64,000 nt of DNA from Gemmatimonadota bacterium (GCA_026705765.1 JAPPAB010000054.1:93376-157375); one strand, 5' to 3'. Counted from the first letter of the stretch, positions 43,933 to 53,011 are shown. Numbers and translations: made by a program. Notes: a model not told the origin generated them from the sequence alone.

Positions 43933-45408
43933 ATGTCTGTACAACCAAATGTATTGTTGATTTCGACAGATCACTGGCCAGCACATCTTTTGGGTTGTGC
44001 TGGTCATCCTGTTATTCAGACGCCGACGCTGGATGAATTGGCGCGAAGTGGCGTGCGTTTTTCCAATTGTTATGCCGAATGTCCGGTGTGTATTCCGGCG
44101 CGGCGCACGTTGATGACGGGTACCACGCCGCGAACCCACGGGGATCGCGTGTTTAAAGAGACACTCGAAATGCCCGATATGCCAACTCTGGCACAGACCT
44201 TTCGCGATGCGGGATATCAGGCGTATGCCGTGGGCAAGTTGCATGTGTTTCCGCAGCGGGATCGCATTGGGTTTGACGATGTGATTTTAGATGAAGAGGG
44301 ACGCACGCAGTACGGGGTTCTCGACGATTACGAGCTGTTTTTAGGCGATCAGGGCTATGCGGGCGAGCACTTTAATCACGGTATGAGCAATAACGAGTAT
44401 AGTGTGGCACCCTGGCATTTGTCTGACGAAACCCATGCGACGAATTGGGCGACTCAAAATATGGCGAGATTTATTAAAAGGCGAGATCCCACGCGTCCAT
44501 CGTTCTGGTTTATTTCCTATCGGCATCCACATCCACCGATTGTGCCGTTGCAGAAGTACCTGGATTTTTATCGGGATATGGAGATGGATACGCCGTTTAT
44601 GGGCGATTGGGTTCGGTCTGGAGGTCTTCCCTATAGTCTCCAATCGATGACTGCGCGAGGAGATAAGCACAGTGCGGTTCAAATCGAGATGGCGCGGCGT
44701 GCGTTTTATGCCCTGTGTACCCATATTGACCACAGCCTGCGCGTGTTGATCGGCACGCTGAGGGAGGAGGGCTTGCTCGATAATACGGTTATTTGTTTTA
44801 CGTCGGATCACGGCGATATGTTGGGCAATCACAATATGTTGGCGAAGCGGCTTTTCTACGAGGGTTCAGCCAATATTCCAATGATTTTGCTCGGTACTGC
44901 TGGCGATGAGCGGGTCGGGTTCAATCGCGTGGATGATCGCCTGGTGGGGTGGCAAGATGTGATGCCCACGTTGTTGGATCTGGCGGGGATAGATATTCCC
45001 GATACTGTGGAGGGAATGTCGATGGTTGGCGAGCAAGAGCGGGATTGGTTTTACGGCGAGGTTGGCGAAGATGCCCATGCGACGCGGATGATTTGCGATG
45101 GCCGCTACAAGTTGATTTACTATTCTGTGGGAAATTGTCGGCAGCTTTTTGATCTGGAAAACGATCCCTGTGAACTCGTGGATTTGTCGTCCGATCCGCG
45201 ACACGCCGAGGCCCTGACGCGGTTGACAGCGCTCTTGATTGGCGCGCTTTACGGCGAGGATGAAGAATGGGTTGAGAATGGACAGTTGGTGGGTCTGCCA
45301 GACCAGCCATATCACTCCGGTCCCAACCGGGGGCTGACCAGCCAGCGCGGACAGCACTGGCCTCCGCCACCAAAATCCGATATGCCTCAGATTCAATGGC
45401 ATGCATGA
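43933..45408 (+). CDS. Sulfatase (cysteine type), no signal peptide
   Basis: 491 aa. MSVQPNVLLISTDHWPAHLLG gives the first metal Asp; the formylglycine cysteine is C53 in CIPAR; HPHPPIVPLQKYLD and FTSDHGDMLGNHNMLAKRLFYEGSANIPM complete the site. No export signal, so it is cytoplasmic as predicted. It is 12 bp upstream of the Ldh2-type dehydrogenase, so hydrolysis and oxidation of one substrate may be coupled. Confidence 0.9.
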   Translation: MSVQPNVLLISTDHWPAHLLGCAGHPVIQTPTLDELARSGVRFSNCYAECPVCIPARRTLMTGTTPRTHGDRVFKETLEMPDMPTLAQTFRDAGYQAYAVGKLHVFPQRDRIGFDDVILDEEGRTQYGVLDDYELFLGDQGYAGEHFNHGMSNNEYSVAPWHLSDETHATNWATQNMARFIKRRDPTRPSFWFISYRHPHPPIVPLQKYLDFYRDMEMDTPFMGDWVRSGGLPYSLQSMTARGDKHSAVQIEMARRAFYALCTHIDHSLRVLIGTLREEGLLDNTVICFTSDHGDMLGNHNMLAKRLFYEGSANIPMILLGTAGDERVGFNRVDDRLVGWQDVMPTLLDLAGIDIPDTVEGMSMVGEQERDWFYGEVGEDAHATRMICDGRYKLIYYSVGNCRQLFDLENDPCELVDLSSDPRHAEALTRLTALLIGALYGEDEEWVENGQLVGLPDQPYHSGPNRGLTSQRGQHWPPPPKSDMPQIQWHA

Positions 45409-45420
45409 GAAGGAGGAATT

Positions 45421-46431
45421 ATGCCATCGCGATTGTTTAATTCACATCCAGATCACGGGATTCGCGTGCCAGGTGAGGTGATAGAAGCTTATGTGCGTGC
45501 GCTCTTTCTCGCTGTGGGTACGTCCGAAGAACACGCGCAGCATATGGCGGTTACGTTGACGGCAAATGATTTGCGCTGTGTGTTCAGTCACGGTACGCGG
45601 CAGGTGCGCGACTATATATTGCAAATGAAGAATGGGCATACCAATCCGCGGCCCAATGTGACGGTGGTGTCCGAATCAGAGGCGACGGCTATACTGGATG
45701 GGGATGGTGGGTTGGGGTATTTCCCATCGCATCGGGGAACGGAGATGGCGATTGAAAAGGCGTTAAAAGTGGGTGTGAGTACTGTGACGACGCGCAATCA
45801 CTTCCACTTTGGGGCAGCGGGCAATTATTCCCGTATGGCGCTTGCCAGCGATTGTATTGGGATGGCGCTGTCTTCGCATCGCTATCGCCCGCGTCCAGAT
45901 GCGACGGTTATGAGTGCGTCGGGCGGGTCGCCGATTAGTATTGCCGTGCCCACTGGTGAACAGCCTCCTCTGGTTATGGATATGGCGGCGAACTTTATTC
46001 CATATAGTGAAGAATCATTCGAGGAGTTTCCCGCGGCAGTTTTTAAGGGGTTGGGATTGGCGGCTGTGCTACAGGCGATGGGGGGGATTTTGGCTGGTAT
46101 CTGGAATGAGGGGTATGAGTTTACAGGTGAAGGCAAAGGTGCAACACCACATCAAGGTGCGTTTATTGCGGTGTTTGATGTGAGGCGATTTGCCGATGTG
46201 GAGATGTTTAAGCGGGAGATGGATCGCTATGTCGGCGAGGCGCGCGCCACAAAACCTCTGCCGGGGCACGATCGCGCCGAGTTGGCCGGCGGCATGGAAT
46301 GGCAATGGGAAAAAGAACACCGAGAGATCGGTATTCCCATGACTGATGATCACCGCGATCTGCTGGAGAAAGTGGGCGATGGTGTCGGGGTTTCGTCACC
46401 GTTTGGCGGATTTGAAGGGTCGCGGTTTTAA
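45421..46431 (+). CDS. Ldh2/MdlA-family malate/L-lactate dehydrogenase-type oxidoreductase
   Basis: 336 aa, NAD(P)-dependent, non-Rossmann type II malate/lactate dehydrogenase family. The opening VPGEVIEAYVRALFLAVGTSEEHAQHMAVTL, DGDGGLGYFPSHRG, ARNHFHFGAAGNYS-like TRNHFHFGAAGNYS and GGSPISIAVPTGEQPPLVMDMA and the end GVGVSSPFGG are typical. Substrates range over lactate, malate, ureidoglycolate and sulfolactate. A partner role for the adjacent sulfatase, for example in processing a sulfated hydroxy acid, is a hypothesis. GGAGG precedes the ATG. Confidence 0.85.
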   Translation: MPSRLFNSHPDHGIRVPGEVIEAYVRALFLAVGTSEEHAQHMAVTLTANDLRCVFSHGTRQVRDYILQMKNGHTNPRPNVTVVSESEATAILDGDGGLGYFPSHRGTEMAIEKALKVGVSTVTTRNHFHFGAAGNYSRMALASDCIGMALSSHRYRPRPDATVMSASGGSPISIAVPTGEQPPLVMDMAANFIPYSEESFEEFPAAVFKGLGLAAVLQAMGGILAGIWNEGYEFTGEGKGATPHQGAFIAVFDVRRFADVEMFKREMDRYVGEARATKPLPGHDRAELAGGMEWQWEKEHREIGIPMTDDHRDLLEKVGDGVGVSSPFGGFEGSRF

Positions 46432-46440
46432 AAAATAAAA

Positions 46441-46521
46441 GCACGAATAGACGAATAGACGAACCCCGCTCCACCACCCAAAGTCATTACGAGCTTCGAT
46501 TCGTAGATTCGTAGATTCGTA
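46441..46521. repeat. Inverted repeat built from 8-bp tandem units
   Basis: Left arm: two ACGAATAG units and a third partial copy (46443-46463). Right arm: TTCGTAGA twice plus TTCGTAC (46500-46521), roughly the inverse complement. It fills the 104-bp gap between two genes, as the 1661-1814 element does, but with another sequence. Confidence 0.65.
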
Positions 46522-46535
46522 CAAAGGAGCAACGG

Positions 46536-47828
46536 ATGAGCGATAGACCGAATATTCTTTTTCTTTTTGCCGATCAGATGCACGCTTTTGCGATGGGGTG
46601 TATGGGTACGGAGGATATTCATACGCCGAATCTGGATAAGTTGGCGCGAGAAGGGGTTTTGTTTCGCAATTGTTATTCCAATGCGCCGGTTTGTACGCCG
46701 TTTCGCGCGACGCTGATTTCGGGGCAGTATGGATCGCAGACAGATACGTTGCGCAATGGGCGGTATATTCCCGAGGGGACGCGCACACTGGCGGGTGCGC
46801 TTAATGATGCGGGGTATCGAACCGGTTGGGTGGGCAAGTGGCATTTGGGCGCAACGGGTAATGTGTGGATACCACCTGAGTTGCGGGCGGATTTTACGGA
46901 GTTTATCGGGTATCAGTGTTATAACGATTTTTTGCACAGTGTGAAATTTTACGATGAGGCGGGTGATGAGCATTGGTACGATCATCACAGAACAGATGTG
47001 ACGAGTGATATTGCGATTGAGCGCATGGAGAAGATGGCGGAAGACGCGCCTTTCGCGCTGTTTGTGTCCTATCAGAATCCGCACTATCCCGAGCAACCGG
47101 GGTACGAATACGACGAGATGTATTGGGGCGTGACTCTTGCGCGACGTCCAAATTGCGTGGAGGTTGATCCCTATACGAGGACACACAGTCCGCCGAGTCC
47201 CAAACCGCAGGAGAATGATCCGATTTATCAGCGCTATGGCAATGATCTCGATGAATATCTGCGCGCGTATTACGCGATGGTGACGCAGTTGGATGCAAAT
47301 GTGGGGCGGATGATGGATGCGCTGGATCGCATGGGGTTGCGGGATAATACGGTGGTGATGTTTACGTCGGATCACGGGGATTTGCAGGGTAGCCACGGAG
47401 AGACGAATAAGGGTAAGGCGTGGGAGGAGTCGAGTCGCATTCCCCTGATTGTTCGCGCTCCGGGGGGCGCGGCAGGTGCGGTGGTGGATGATCTGGTGTC
47501 TGGTGTGGATTTTTTTGCGACGTGTGTAGATTATGCGGGGCAACCTTCCGTTCCTTCGGTTGAGGGCGATAGTTTCGCGCCTGTGGTGAGCGATCCTTCG
47601 CATACCTTAGACCGACCGGTGTTTTCAGAGATGCAGCCCTGGTGTATGGTGCGTGAAGGAGCGTTTAAGCTGGTGGTGGAGAAAGAGGGTTTTGAGGCAA
47701 CACATCTGTTCGATTTGGAAAGTGATCCCTATGAGATGAATAATCTGTTGGGCGATCCCGCAAATGCCGAGAAACAGGCGCATTTGTACGATGTGTTGCA
47801 AAATTGGTACAGGCGCGTGAAGAGGTGA
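46536..47828 (+). CDS. Sulfatase with an atypical C-T-P-F-R active-site motif, no signal peptide
   Basis: 430 aa. MSDRPNILFLFADQMHAFAMG has the first metal Asp at once after the start. The presumed formylglycine cysteine C53 is in CTPFR. The core C-x-P-x-R is kept, but Phe replaces the usual Ser/Ala at the fourth position. KWHLGATGN, PHYPEQPGYEYDEMY and FTSDHGDLQGSHGETNKGKAWEESSRIPL complete the fold. AGGAG precedes the ATG. It is the third sulfatase of the window and is cytoplasmic as predicted. Confidence 0.88.
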   Translation: MSDRPNILFLFADQMHAFAMGCMGTEDIHTPNLDKLAREGVLFRNCYSNAPVCTPFRATLISGQYGSQTDTLRNGRYIPEGTRTLAGALNDAGYRTGWVGKWHLGATGNVWIPPELRADFTEFIGYQCYNDFLHSVKFYDEAGDEHWYDHHRTDVTSDIAIERMEKMAEDAPFALFVSYQNPHYPEQPGYEYDEMYWGVTLARRPNCVEVDPYTRTHSPPSPKPQENDPIYQRYGNDLDEYLRAYYAMVTQLDANVGRMMDALDRMGLRDNTVVMFTSDHGDLQGSHGETNKGKAWEESSRIPLIVRAPGGAAGAVVDDLVSGVDFFATCVDYAGQPSVPSVEGDSFAPVVSDPSHTLDRPVFSEMQPWCMVREGAFKLVVEKEGFEATHLFDLESDPYEMNNLLGDPANAEKQAHLYDVLQNWYRRVKR

Positions 47829-47875
47829 TTGGGGAGCGTGGTGGGGATGGTGGGAAAAGCAAATGGAGGACCGGC

Positions 47876-48574
47876 GTGGAGAGATCAAATAGTAAAGGTC
47901 CAGATTTGAAATTCTGGGAGTACTTTTCGACCTACAAATACACTATTCTCGCCCTTTCAGTGGTTTTTCTTTTTTTTGCAATGCCATTGTTAGACCGCGC
48001 AGGACAGGATTTTGCACGGTTTCTCTTCTTAATGCTCCTGGCCACAGTGCTCTGGACTTTAGGCCTTCCCAGATGGTTATTGACGTTGTGTTTGGTGCCC
48101 GGACTTATGGGATTTGGCTTTCATTTACTTATCCACAATATTGATCTCTCTGGGGCAGTATTCAGAGTGTTTGAGATGGCAAAAATGGGTACTTATACCC
48201 TGTTTTACGGGATATGCCTTTTGATCTTTTTGCACCGGATTTTCTCTGAGACGACGGTTACTATAGATTCTATTCAAGGGGGAATAGCCATTTATTTTTT
48301 AAGCGGCGTGTTGTGGGCATTTCTTTATCAAACTCTGTTATTATTTGATCCAGATGCGATTTTGTTTTCGGATCACGTCCTGGGTGCGTTTTCAGATCTA
48401 ATTTATTTTTCTTTTATAACAATGACCACTCTGGGCTATGGGGATATAATGCCTATAAGCCGGATGGCGAAAAATCTGGCTGTTTTGGAAGCTGTTTGGG
48501 GACAAACCTATTTGGCGGTGCTGGTTGCTCGCCTGGTGGGGCTGCATTTAAGTGGCAGCGGTCGATTCAATTGA
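47876..48574 (+). CDS. Two-pore-helix-type K+ channel-like membrane protein
   Basis: 232 aa from GTG 47876 with GGAGG 6 nt upstream; a frame from 47804 overlaps the sulfatase and has no ribosome-binding site. Six or so hydrophobic helices (YTILALSVVFLFFAMPLL onwards) end in a pore loop, MTTLGYGDIMP, the TxGYGD potassium filter, followed by a last helix. Ion_trans_2-type. The stop lies 27 bp inside the tail of ppk1 on the other strand. Potassium selectivity is inferred from the filter. Confidence 0.85.
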   Translation: MERSNSKGPDLKFWEYFSTYKYTILALSVVFLFFAMPLLDRAGQDFARFLFLMLLATVLWTLGLPRWLLTLCLVPGLMGFGFHLLIHNIDLSGAVFRVFEMAKMGTYTLFYGICLLIFLHRIFSETTVTIDSIQGGIAIYFLSGVLWAFLYQTLLLFDPDAILFSDHVLGAFSDLIYFSFITMTTLGYGDIMPISRMAKNLAVLEAVWGQTYLAVLVARLVGLHLSGSGRFN

Positions 48575-50668
48575 GGATGGTGTTTGGGCAAAAAAGTCGG
48601 GGATATCGACGGGTTCACCCAGAGACAGATTCATGAGCATGTCGTGCATGCAGAATGCGGATTCGTTTTGGGCGGGTGCAATGTGACGGTGTGTGCCATC
48701 GGGGAGTATTTCGCGCGATTTGACATTGTCGGCAAAGCATGTGCTGAGGAGTTCTGATTTTATTCGCGTAATCAAATCCGGATCTTCGATGGGGCAAAGC
48801 GTTTCTACGCGGCGGCGCAAATTTCGAGGCATCCAATCCGCACTGCCGATGTACACATCGGGATTCCCGTCATTTTCAAAGTAATAGACGCGGCTGTGTT
48901 CCAGAAAACGCCCGATGATGCTGCGTACTCTGATGTTGTCGCTTATACCGGGAACTCCCGCACGCAGACAGCATATACCGCGTACAATCAGGTCAATTTG
49001 CACACCGTTTTGCGATGCGCGATATAACGCGCGGATCACTTTGGGGTCTTGAAGTGAATTCATTTTCGCGACAATGCGGGCTGTGCGTCCTTTGCGTGCA
49101 TGGTGGATTTCGCGGTCGATTTTTTGAAGGATGGAATCGAGCATGGTAGAGGGCGCAATGAGAAATTTGCTGACCTGGGGATGCGCAGATTGCGTGGTGA
49201 GCAGGTTGAAAACTTCCGCCACATCATTTGTGATGTCTTCGCGTGCTGTGAACAATCCCAGGTCCGTATAAAGCCGGGCTGTTGAGGGGTTGTAATTGCC
49301 CGTGCCGATGTGGGCATAGCGCCGCAGGCCATTGTTGGATTCGCGTCTGACCAGCAGGGAGAGTTTGCAATGCGTTTTAAGGCCCACAACCCCATATACG
49401 ACACATACGCCCGCATCCTGAAGGCGCCGCGCCCATCGAATATTGGATGCTTCGTCAAATCGCGCTTTGAGTTCAACTACCACTGTGACTTCTTTGCCCG
49501 CCTCTGCTGCGCGAATCAGTGCATCGATAACGGGTGAATCTTCGCTGGTGCGATAGAGCGTCTGTTTGATGGCCAGTACATCGGGGTCGGTTGCTGCTGA
49601 ATTGACGAACTGAACAACGGGTGTAAAGGCATCGTAGGGGTGGTGGAGCAGTATATCTTTTTGTTTGATCTGGTCGAAGAGGGTATCGACTTCCTCATAC
49701 GTCTGGTCGGGCGGGTGATAGGGTGAATATTTCAAATCGGGTCTGGGGGTCGCGCTATAGAGTCCCATCAAACGGTTGAGATTCACTGGCCCGTTGACTT
49801 GATAGATCTGGTTGTCTTTGAGACTGTATGTCGATTGTAAGCGCTTGACAAGTGCCCGGCTGGCATCGGCTTCGATTTCGAGGCGGACCGTGTCGCCTTT
49901 GCGCCGATTTTGTAACTCGTCTTCAATGGCGAGTAACAAGTCGTCGATTGCTTCTTCGTCCAGGTAGAGATCGCTGTTTCGGGTGATGCGAAAAGCAGCC
50001 GAGTCGAGAATTTGATATCCCCGGAAAAGTTCGGGAATATGTGCCTGGACAATGTCGGCGAGGAAGACAAAGTCGATGCGCTGGCTGTCTTCTTCTCGGG
50101 GCAAGCGAATCAGACGCGGCAACAGGCGAGGAACCTGTACGACGCCGAGCAGTGTTTCACCTTCGCGGTTTTTGAGCAAGAGGGCGATGCAGAGGGCTTT
50201 GTTGATCAAGCGCGGCAATGGGTGTGCGGGGCTGATGGTGAGTGGGGTTAAAACCGGGTAGAGTTCTGCGTGGCAATAGTCGTCGAGGAAGGATTTTTCG
50301 CGATCTGAAAGCGTGCTGATGGTGCGAATGTGAACATCTGCATCGCGCAATGCTGGGAGGAGTTCGTCATTCCAGCAGGCGTATTGTTCATCGACCATGC
50401 GATGGGCTTCTTTTGATATGGCCGAAAATTGTTCTTCGGGCAAGAGGCCATCGGGTCCGTAATCGGAAATGCCCGCTTCTACTTGCTGGAGCAGTCCCGC
50501 TACGCGTACTTCAAAAAATTCGTCGAGGTTGTTGGCTACAATGCCCAGGAATTTGACCCGTTCCAGCAGGGGATTTTCAGGGGTACGGGCTTCTTGTAAT
50601 ACGCGCTGATTAAAACGCAGCCATGAAAGTTCTCTGTTAAAATAGAGACTGGTATCTCCGAGGTCCAT
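48548..50668 (-). CDS. ppk1: Polyphosphate kinase 1
   Basis: 706 aa from the ATG at 50668 with GGAG 6 nt upstream; a longer frame from 50758 lacks a ribosome-binding site. Makes polyphosphate from ATP. The N-terminal YFNRELSWLRFNQRVLQEA, YDAFTPVVQFVNSAATDPDV and the phospho-accepting H453 in YAHIGTGNYNPS are PPK1 hallmarks; a second PLD-like half follows with ICCLRAGVPGISDNIRV. It diverges from the porin and phosphate-transport genes, which fits phosphate storage next to uptake. The tail overlaps the channel gene by 27 bp. Confidence 0.96.
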   Translation of the reverse strand: MDLGDTSLYFNRELSWLRFNQRVLQEARTPENPLLERVKFLGIVANNLDEFFEVRVAGLLQQVEAGISDYGPDGLLPEEQFSAISKEAHRMVDEQYACWNDELLPALRDADVHIRTISTLSDREKSFLDDYCHAELYPVLTPLTISPAHPLPRLINKALCIALLLKNREGETLLGVVQVPRLLPRLIRLPREEDSQRIDFVFLADIVQAHIPELFRGYQILDSAAFRITRNSDLYLDEEAIDDLLLAIEDELQNRRKGDTVRLEIEADASRALVKRLQSTYSLKDNQIYQVNGPVNLNRLMGLYSATPRPDLKYSPYHPPDQTYEEVDTLFDQIKQKDILLHHPYDAFTPVVQFVNSAATDPDVLAIKQTLYRTSEDSPVIDALIRAAEAGKEVTVVVELKARFDEASNIRWARRLQDAGVCVVYGVVGLKTHCKLSLLVRRESNNGLRRYAHIGTGNYNPSTARLYTDLGLFTAREDITNDVAEVFNLLTTQSAHPQVSKFLIAPSTMLDSILQKIDREIHHARKGRTARIVAKMNSLQDPKVIRALYRASQNGVQIDLIVRGICCLRAGVPGISDNIRVRSIIGRFLEHSRVYYFENDGNPDVYIGSADWMPRNLRRRVETLCPIEDPDLITRIKSELLSTCFADNVKSREILPDGTHRHIAPAQNESAFCMHDMLMNLSLGEPVDIPDFFAQTPSSIESTAAT

Positions 50669-50763
50669 AACACACTCCGGGGGAAGATGCGGCGGAATGG
50701 CGTTAAAGGTCCGGTAGTATAATGCGATTTGGGGCAGATTGTCAAATGAAAACAGCAATCCTT

Positions 50764-50800
50764 AAGGTCGGGTGGGCATAAATCCATCCGACCTTTTCTT
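50764..50800. other. Strong terminator-like hairpin in the ppk1-porin gap
   Basis: Positions 50764-50775 pair with 50784-50795 (12 bp, AAGGTCGG/CCGACCTT core) around an 8-nt loop, followed on the plus strand by TTCTTTT. No rightward gene precedes it, so it may stop antisense RNA or shape the ppk1 leader. The 307-bp gap (50669-50975) also holds the Pho-box array below. Confidence 0.55.
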
Positions 50801-50853
50801 TTGAGAAGAGAGTTAGTGGAAAGAATTCCTGAAGAAAGGATGAAATGGCGCAT

Positions 50854-50915
50854 TTGTAACACAAATGTCACAATCTTGTGACCAAAGCGTGACCGTTTTG
50901 GAGGCGATTTGTAAC
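50854..50915 (+). promoter_or_regulatory. Pho-box array upstream of the porin
   Basis: Heptamers at an exact 11-bp period: TTGTAAC 50854, ATGTCAC 50865, TTGTGAC 50876, GCGTGAC 50887, a degenerate one at 50898, TTGTAAC 50909. Seven-base repeats with 4-bp spacers are the PhoB binding geometry. A -10-like TATCTT starts at 50926, 10 bp after the last heptamer, the usual place for a PhoB-activated promoter. Confidence 0.75.
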
Positions 50916-50975
50916 ACTGTAGCGATATCTTATCGCGGAGGACGTCGTTTATCCACCAATTCGGAGGGAGAGCAC

Positions 50976-51929
50976 ATGGGCATTTGTAAAGCAATTTGGG
51001 GAATACTGTTGTGTTTGGGGTTTGTTTTGGCGGGACAAGGTGAAGCTGTAGATACCAGGCTTCAGGGTGTTATGTTTGCCGATTATTATATCGTCAGAGG
51101 AAATGGAGAAGAAGAGAATGGCTTTCGGTTTCGACGCATTTATCTCACCCATGACCTGAAGTGGAGTGATGCTTTTTCTGGACGGGTTCGGCTGGAAGCC
51201 AGGGATGCGGGATTTAATAGTGAGAAAAAAATAGAACCTTTTGTAAAGCACGCGTATTTGCGCTATCGCAAAAATGGTCATGCGCTCTATATGGGGCTGT
51301 CGGGTACGCCAACATGGAACGTATCGGAGTCTGTTTGGGGTTATCGCTCGGTCGAGAAGACCCTCATGGATAGAAAAAAAGTTGCCTCTTCGGCTGATAT
51401 AGGTATTGCATATCGCGCGCGATTGGATGAAGCGGGAAAGATGAATGCCCAGATTATGCTGGCCAATGGTAGCGGACAGCAGTCCGAGTCAGATCACTAC
51501 AAGAAAGTTTACGGTCTGTTGCATTTTGAGCCTGGTACCCTGAATGTGACGACTTATGTAGATTGGGAAAAACGCGCAGGCAATCGAGATCGCACGACTT
51601 TTGCTACGTTTATCGGGTTAAAAAAGAAAAATTTCCACGGTGGTTTGGAAGCCTTTATGCAATGGCGCAACCATACCGCACAGATACGGGGGCTTTCACT
51701 GTTCGGCGCAGGACAGTTTAGCGAGAAGATAAAGGTGTTTGCTCGCAGCGATTTCTTTGATCCAGACAATAAGTCTGACGACGATGGGGAATATTGCTTT
51801 CTCGGAGGGCTTGACATTGAACCGGTAAAGGATATTCACATCATGCCCAATGTGATGGCCACAAATTTTCAGGCTCCAGATGTAGATATTGAGGTGATTC
51901 CCCGGCTGACGCTATATGTTAAGTTTTGA
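50976..51929 (+). CDS. Outer-membrane porin-like protein, probably phosphate-selective (OprO/OprP type)
   Basis: 317 aa. Signal peptide MGICKAIWGILLCLGFVLAG, then a beta-strand-rich protein with alternating polar/aromatic strands (FRFRRIYLTHDLKWSDAF, RVRLEARDAG, HAYLRYRKNGHALYMGLS) ending in YVKF, a C-terminal Phe as in many outer-membrane barrels. The ATG at 50976 follows GGAGGGAG; the frame from 50865 would cross the Pho boxes and is rejected. Its place between Pho boxes and pstS suggests a phosphate/polyphosphate channel. Confidence 0.75.
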   Translation: MGICKAIWGILLCLGFVLAGQGEAVDTRLQGVMFADYYIVRGNGEEENGFRFRRIYLTHDLKWSDAFSGRVRLEARDAGFNSEKKIEPFVKHAYLRYRKNGHALYMGLSGTPTWNVSESVWGYRSVEKTLMDRKKVASSADIGIAYRARLDEAGKMNAQIMLANGSGQQSESDHYKKVYGLLHFEPGTLNVTTYVDWEKRAGNRDRTTFATFIGLKKKNFHGGLEAFMQWRNHTAQIRGLSLFGAGQFSEKIKVFARSDFFDPDNKSDDDGEYCFLGGLDIEPVKDIHIMPNVMATNFQAPDVDIEVIPRLTLYVKF

Positions 51930-51936
51930 GTACAGG

Positions 51937-51976
51937 TTATCACATAAATGTCGTGTTTTTGTCACATGTGTAACGC
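51937..51976 (+). promoter_or_regulatory. Pho-box array upstream of pstS
   Basis: TTATCAC 51937, ATGTCGT 51948, TTGTCAC 51959 and a weaker GTAACGC 51970, again at an 11-bp period. A -10-like TATTTT at 51987-51992 lies 10 bp after the last repeat, the same geometry as before the porin. Confidence 0.7.
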
Positions 51977-52025
51977 GATGCAGGTTTATTTTTTGTATGC
52001 TATCACACTACCCAAGGGAGATTGA

Positions 52026-53003
52026 ATGACCAGATTTATTTGTATGATCGCATGTGTGGCTGTTTTGACACAGGCTGCGGCTCAGGCACAGCAGGATTCG
52101 CCTGTTTCCGCGTATCAAAAAGTGAGTGGGATTTCCGGAAGTGCCAATAGCATTGGGTCAGATACGATGAATAATTTGATGACGCTGTGGCTGGAGGGGT
52201 TCCGCAAGTACTATCCCAATGTAACAATTCAGGTTGAGGGCAAGGGGTCGAGTACTGCGCCTCCCGCACTGATCGAAGGCACCGCGCAATTCGGGCCTAT
52301 GTCGCGTCCGATGAAGGCTTCGGAAATTGACAAATTTGAAAAGCATTTTGGGTATCCACCAACATTGTTGCGCGCCTCGCTGGATGCACTGGCTATTTTT
52401 GTCAATAAGGACAACCCGATTAATGGGTTGACTTTGCAGCAGGTAGATGCGATTTTTTCGAAGACGCGACGCGGTGAGTATAAGGAAAATGTTACGAGGT
52501 GGGGGCAGTTGGGTTTGGGGGGCGATTGGAAAAATGCCGCATTCAGCCTTTACGGTCGCAATTCGGCGTCGGGTACTTATGGGTTTTTCAAAGATCACGC
52601 GTTGTTTAAGGGCGATTTTAAGGATGAAGTAAAAGAGCAACCGGGGTCTGCTTCGGTTGTGCAGGGTGTGGCCGAAGACAGGTACAGCATGGGTTATAGT
52701 GGCATTGGTTACAAGACCTCTGGCGTGCGTGTCGTACCTCTGGCGCTGGAAATTGGCGAACCCTTTAGAGAGGGTACGATAGAAAATGTGATAGATGGAT
52801 CTTATCCTCTGGGGCGTTTTTTGTATTTGTACATCAACAAGGCACCCAATAAACCCCTCGATCCGCTCGTGAGAGAATTTTGTAAGTTCATTTTCTCCAA
52901 AGAAGGGCAAGAGATTGTGGTAAAAGATGGTTATATGCCCGTGCCCTATCAGGTGGTTAAAGAAGAACTCGAGAAGTTACAATTACCCACCCTGAACCCC
53001 TGA
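52026..53003 (+). CDS. pstS: Phosphate ABC transporter, substrate-binding protein
   Basis: 325 aa. Signal peptide (MTRFICMIACVAVLTQAAAQ). Binding motifs: GSDTMNNLMTLWLEGFRKYYPN, GKGSSTAPPALIEG, GPMSRPMK, YGRNSASGTYGFFKDHAL and GYSGIGYKT carry the Ser/Thr/Arg/Asp phosphate ligands of PBP-like proteins. GGGAG precedes the ATG. First gene of pstSCAB-phoU under a Pho-box array. Confidence 0.95.
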   Translation: MTRFICMIACVAVLTQAAAQAQQDSPVSAYQKVSGISGSANSIGSDTMNNLMTLWLEGFRKYYPNVTIQVEGKGSSTAPPALIEGTAQFGPMSRPMKASEIDKFEKHFGYPPTLLRASLDALAIFVNKDNPINGLTLQQVDAIFSKTRRGEYKENVTRWGQLGLGGDWKNAAFSLYGRNSASGTYGFFKDHALFKGDFKDEVKEQPGSASVVQGVAEDRYSMGYSGIGYKTSGVRVVPLALEIGEPFREGTIENVIDGSYPLGRFLYLYINKAPNKPLDPLVREFCKFIFSKEGQEIVVKDGYMPVPYQVVKEELEKLQLPTLNP

Positions 53004-53011
53004 CTCCCTGC

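Noticed and set aside
50865..50975. Upstream start for the porin
   Set aside because: It would translate through the Pho-box array and -10 region; ATG 50976 starts a clean signal peptide with GGAGGGAG before it.
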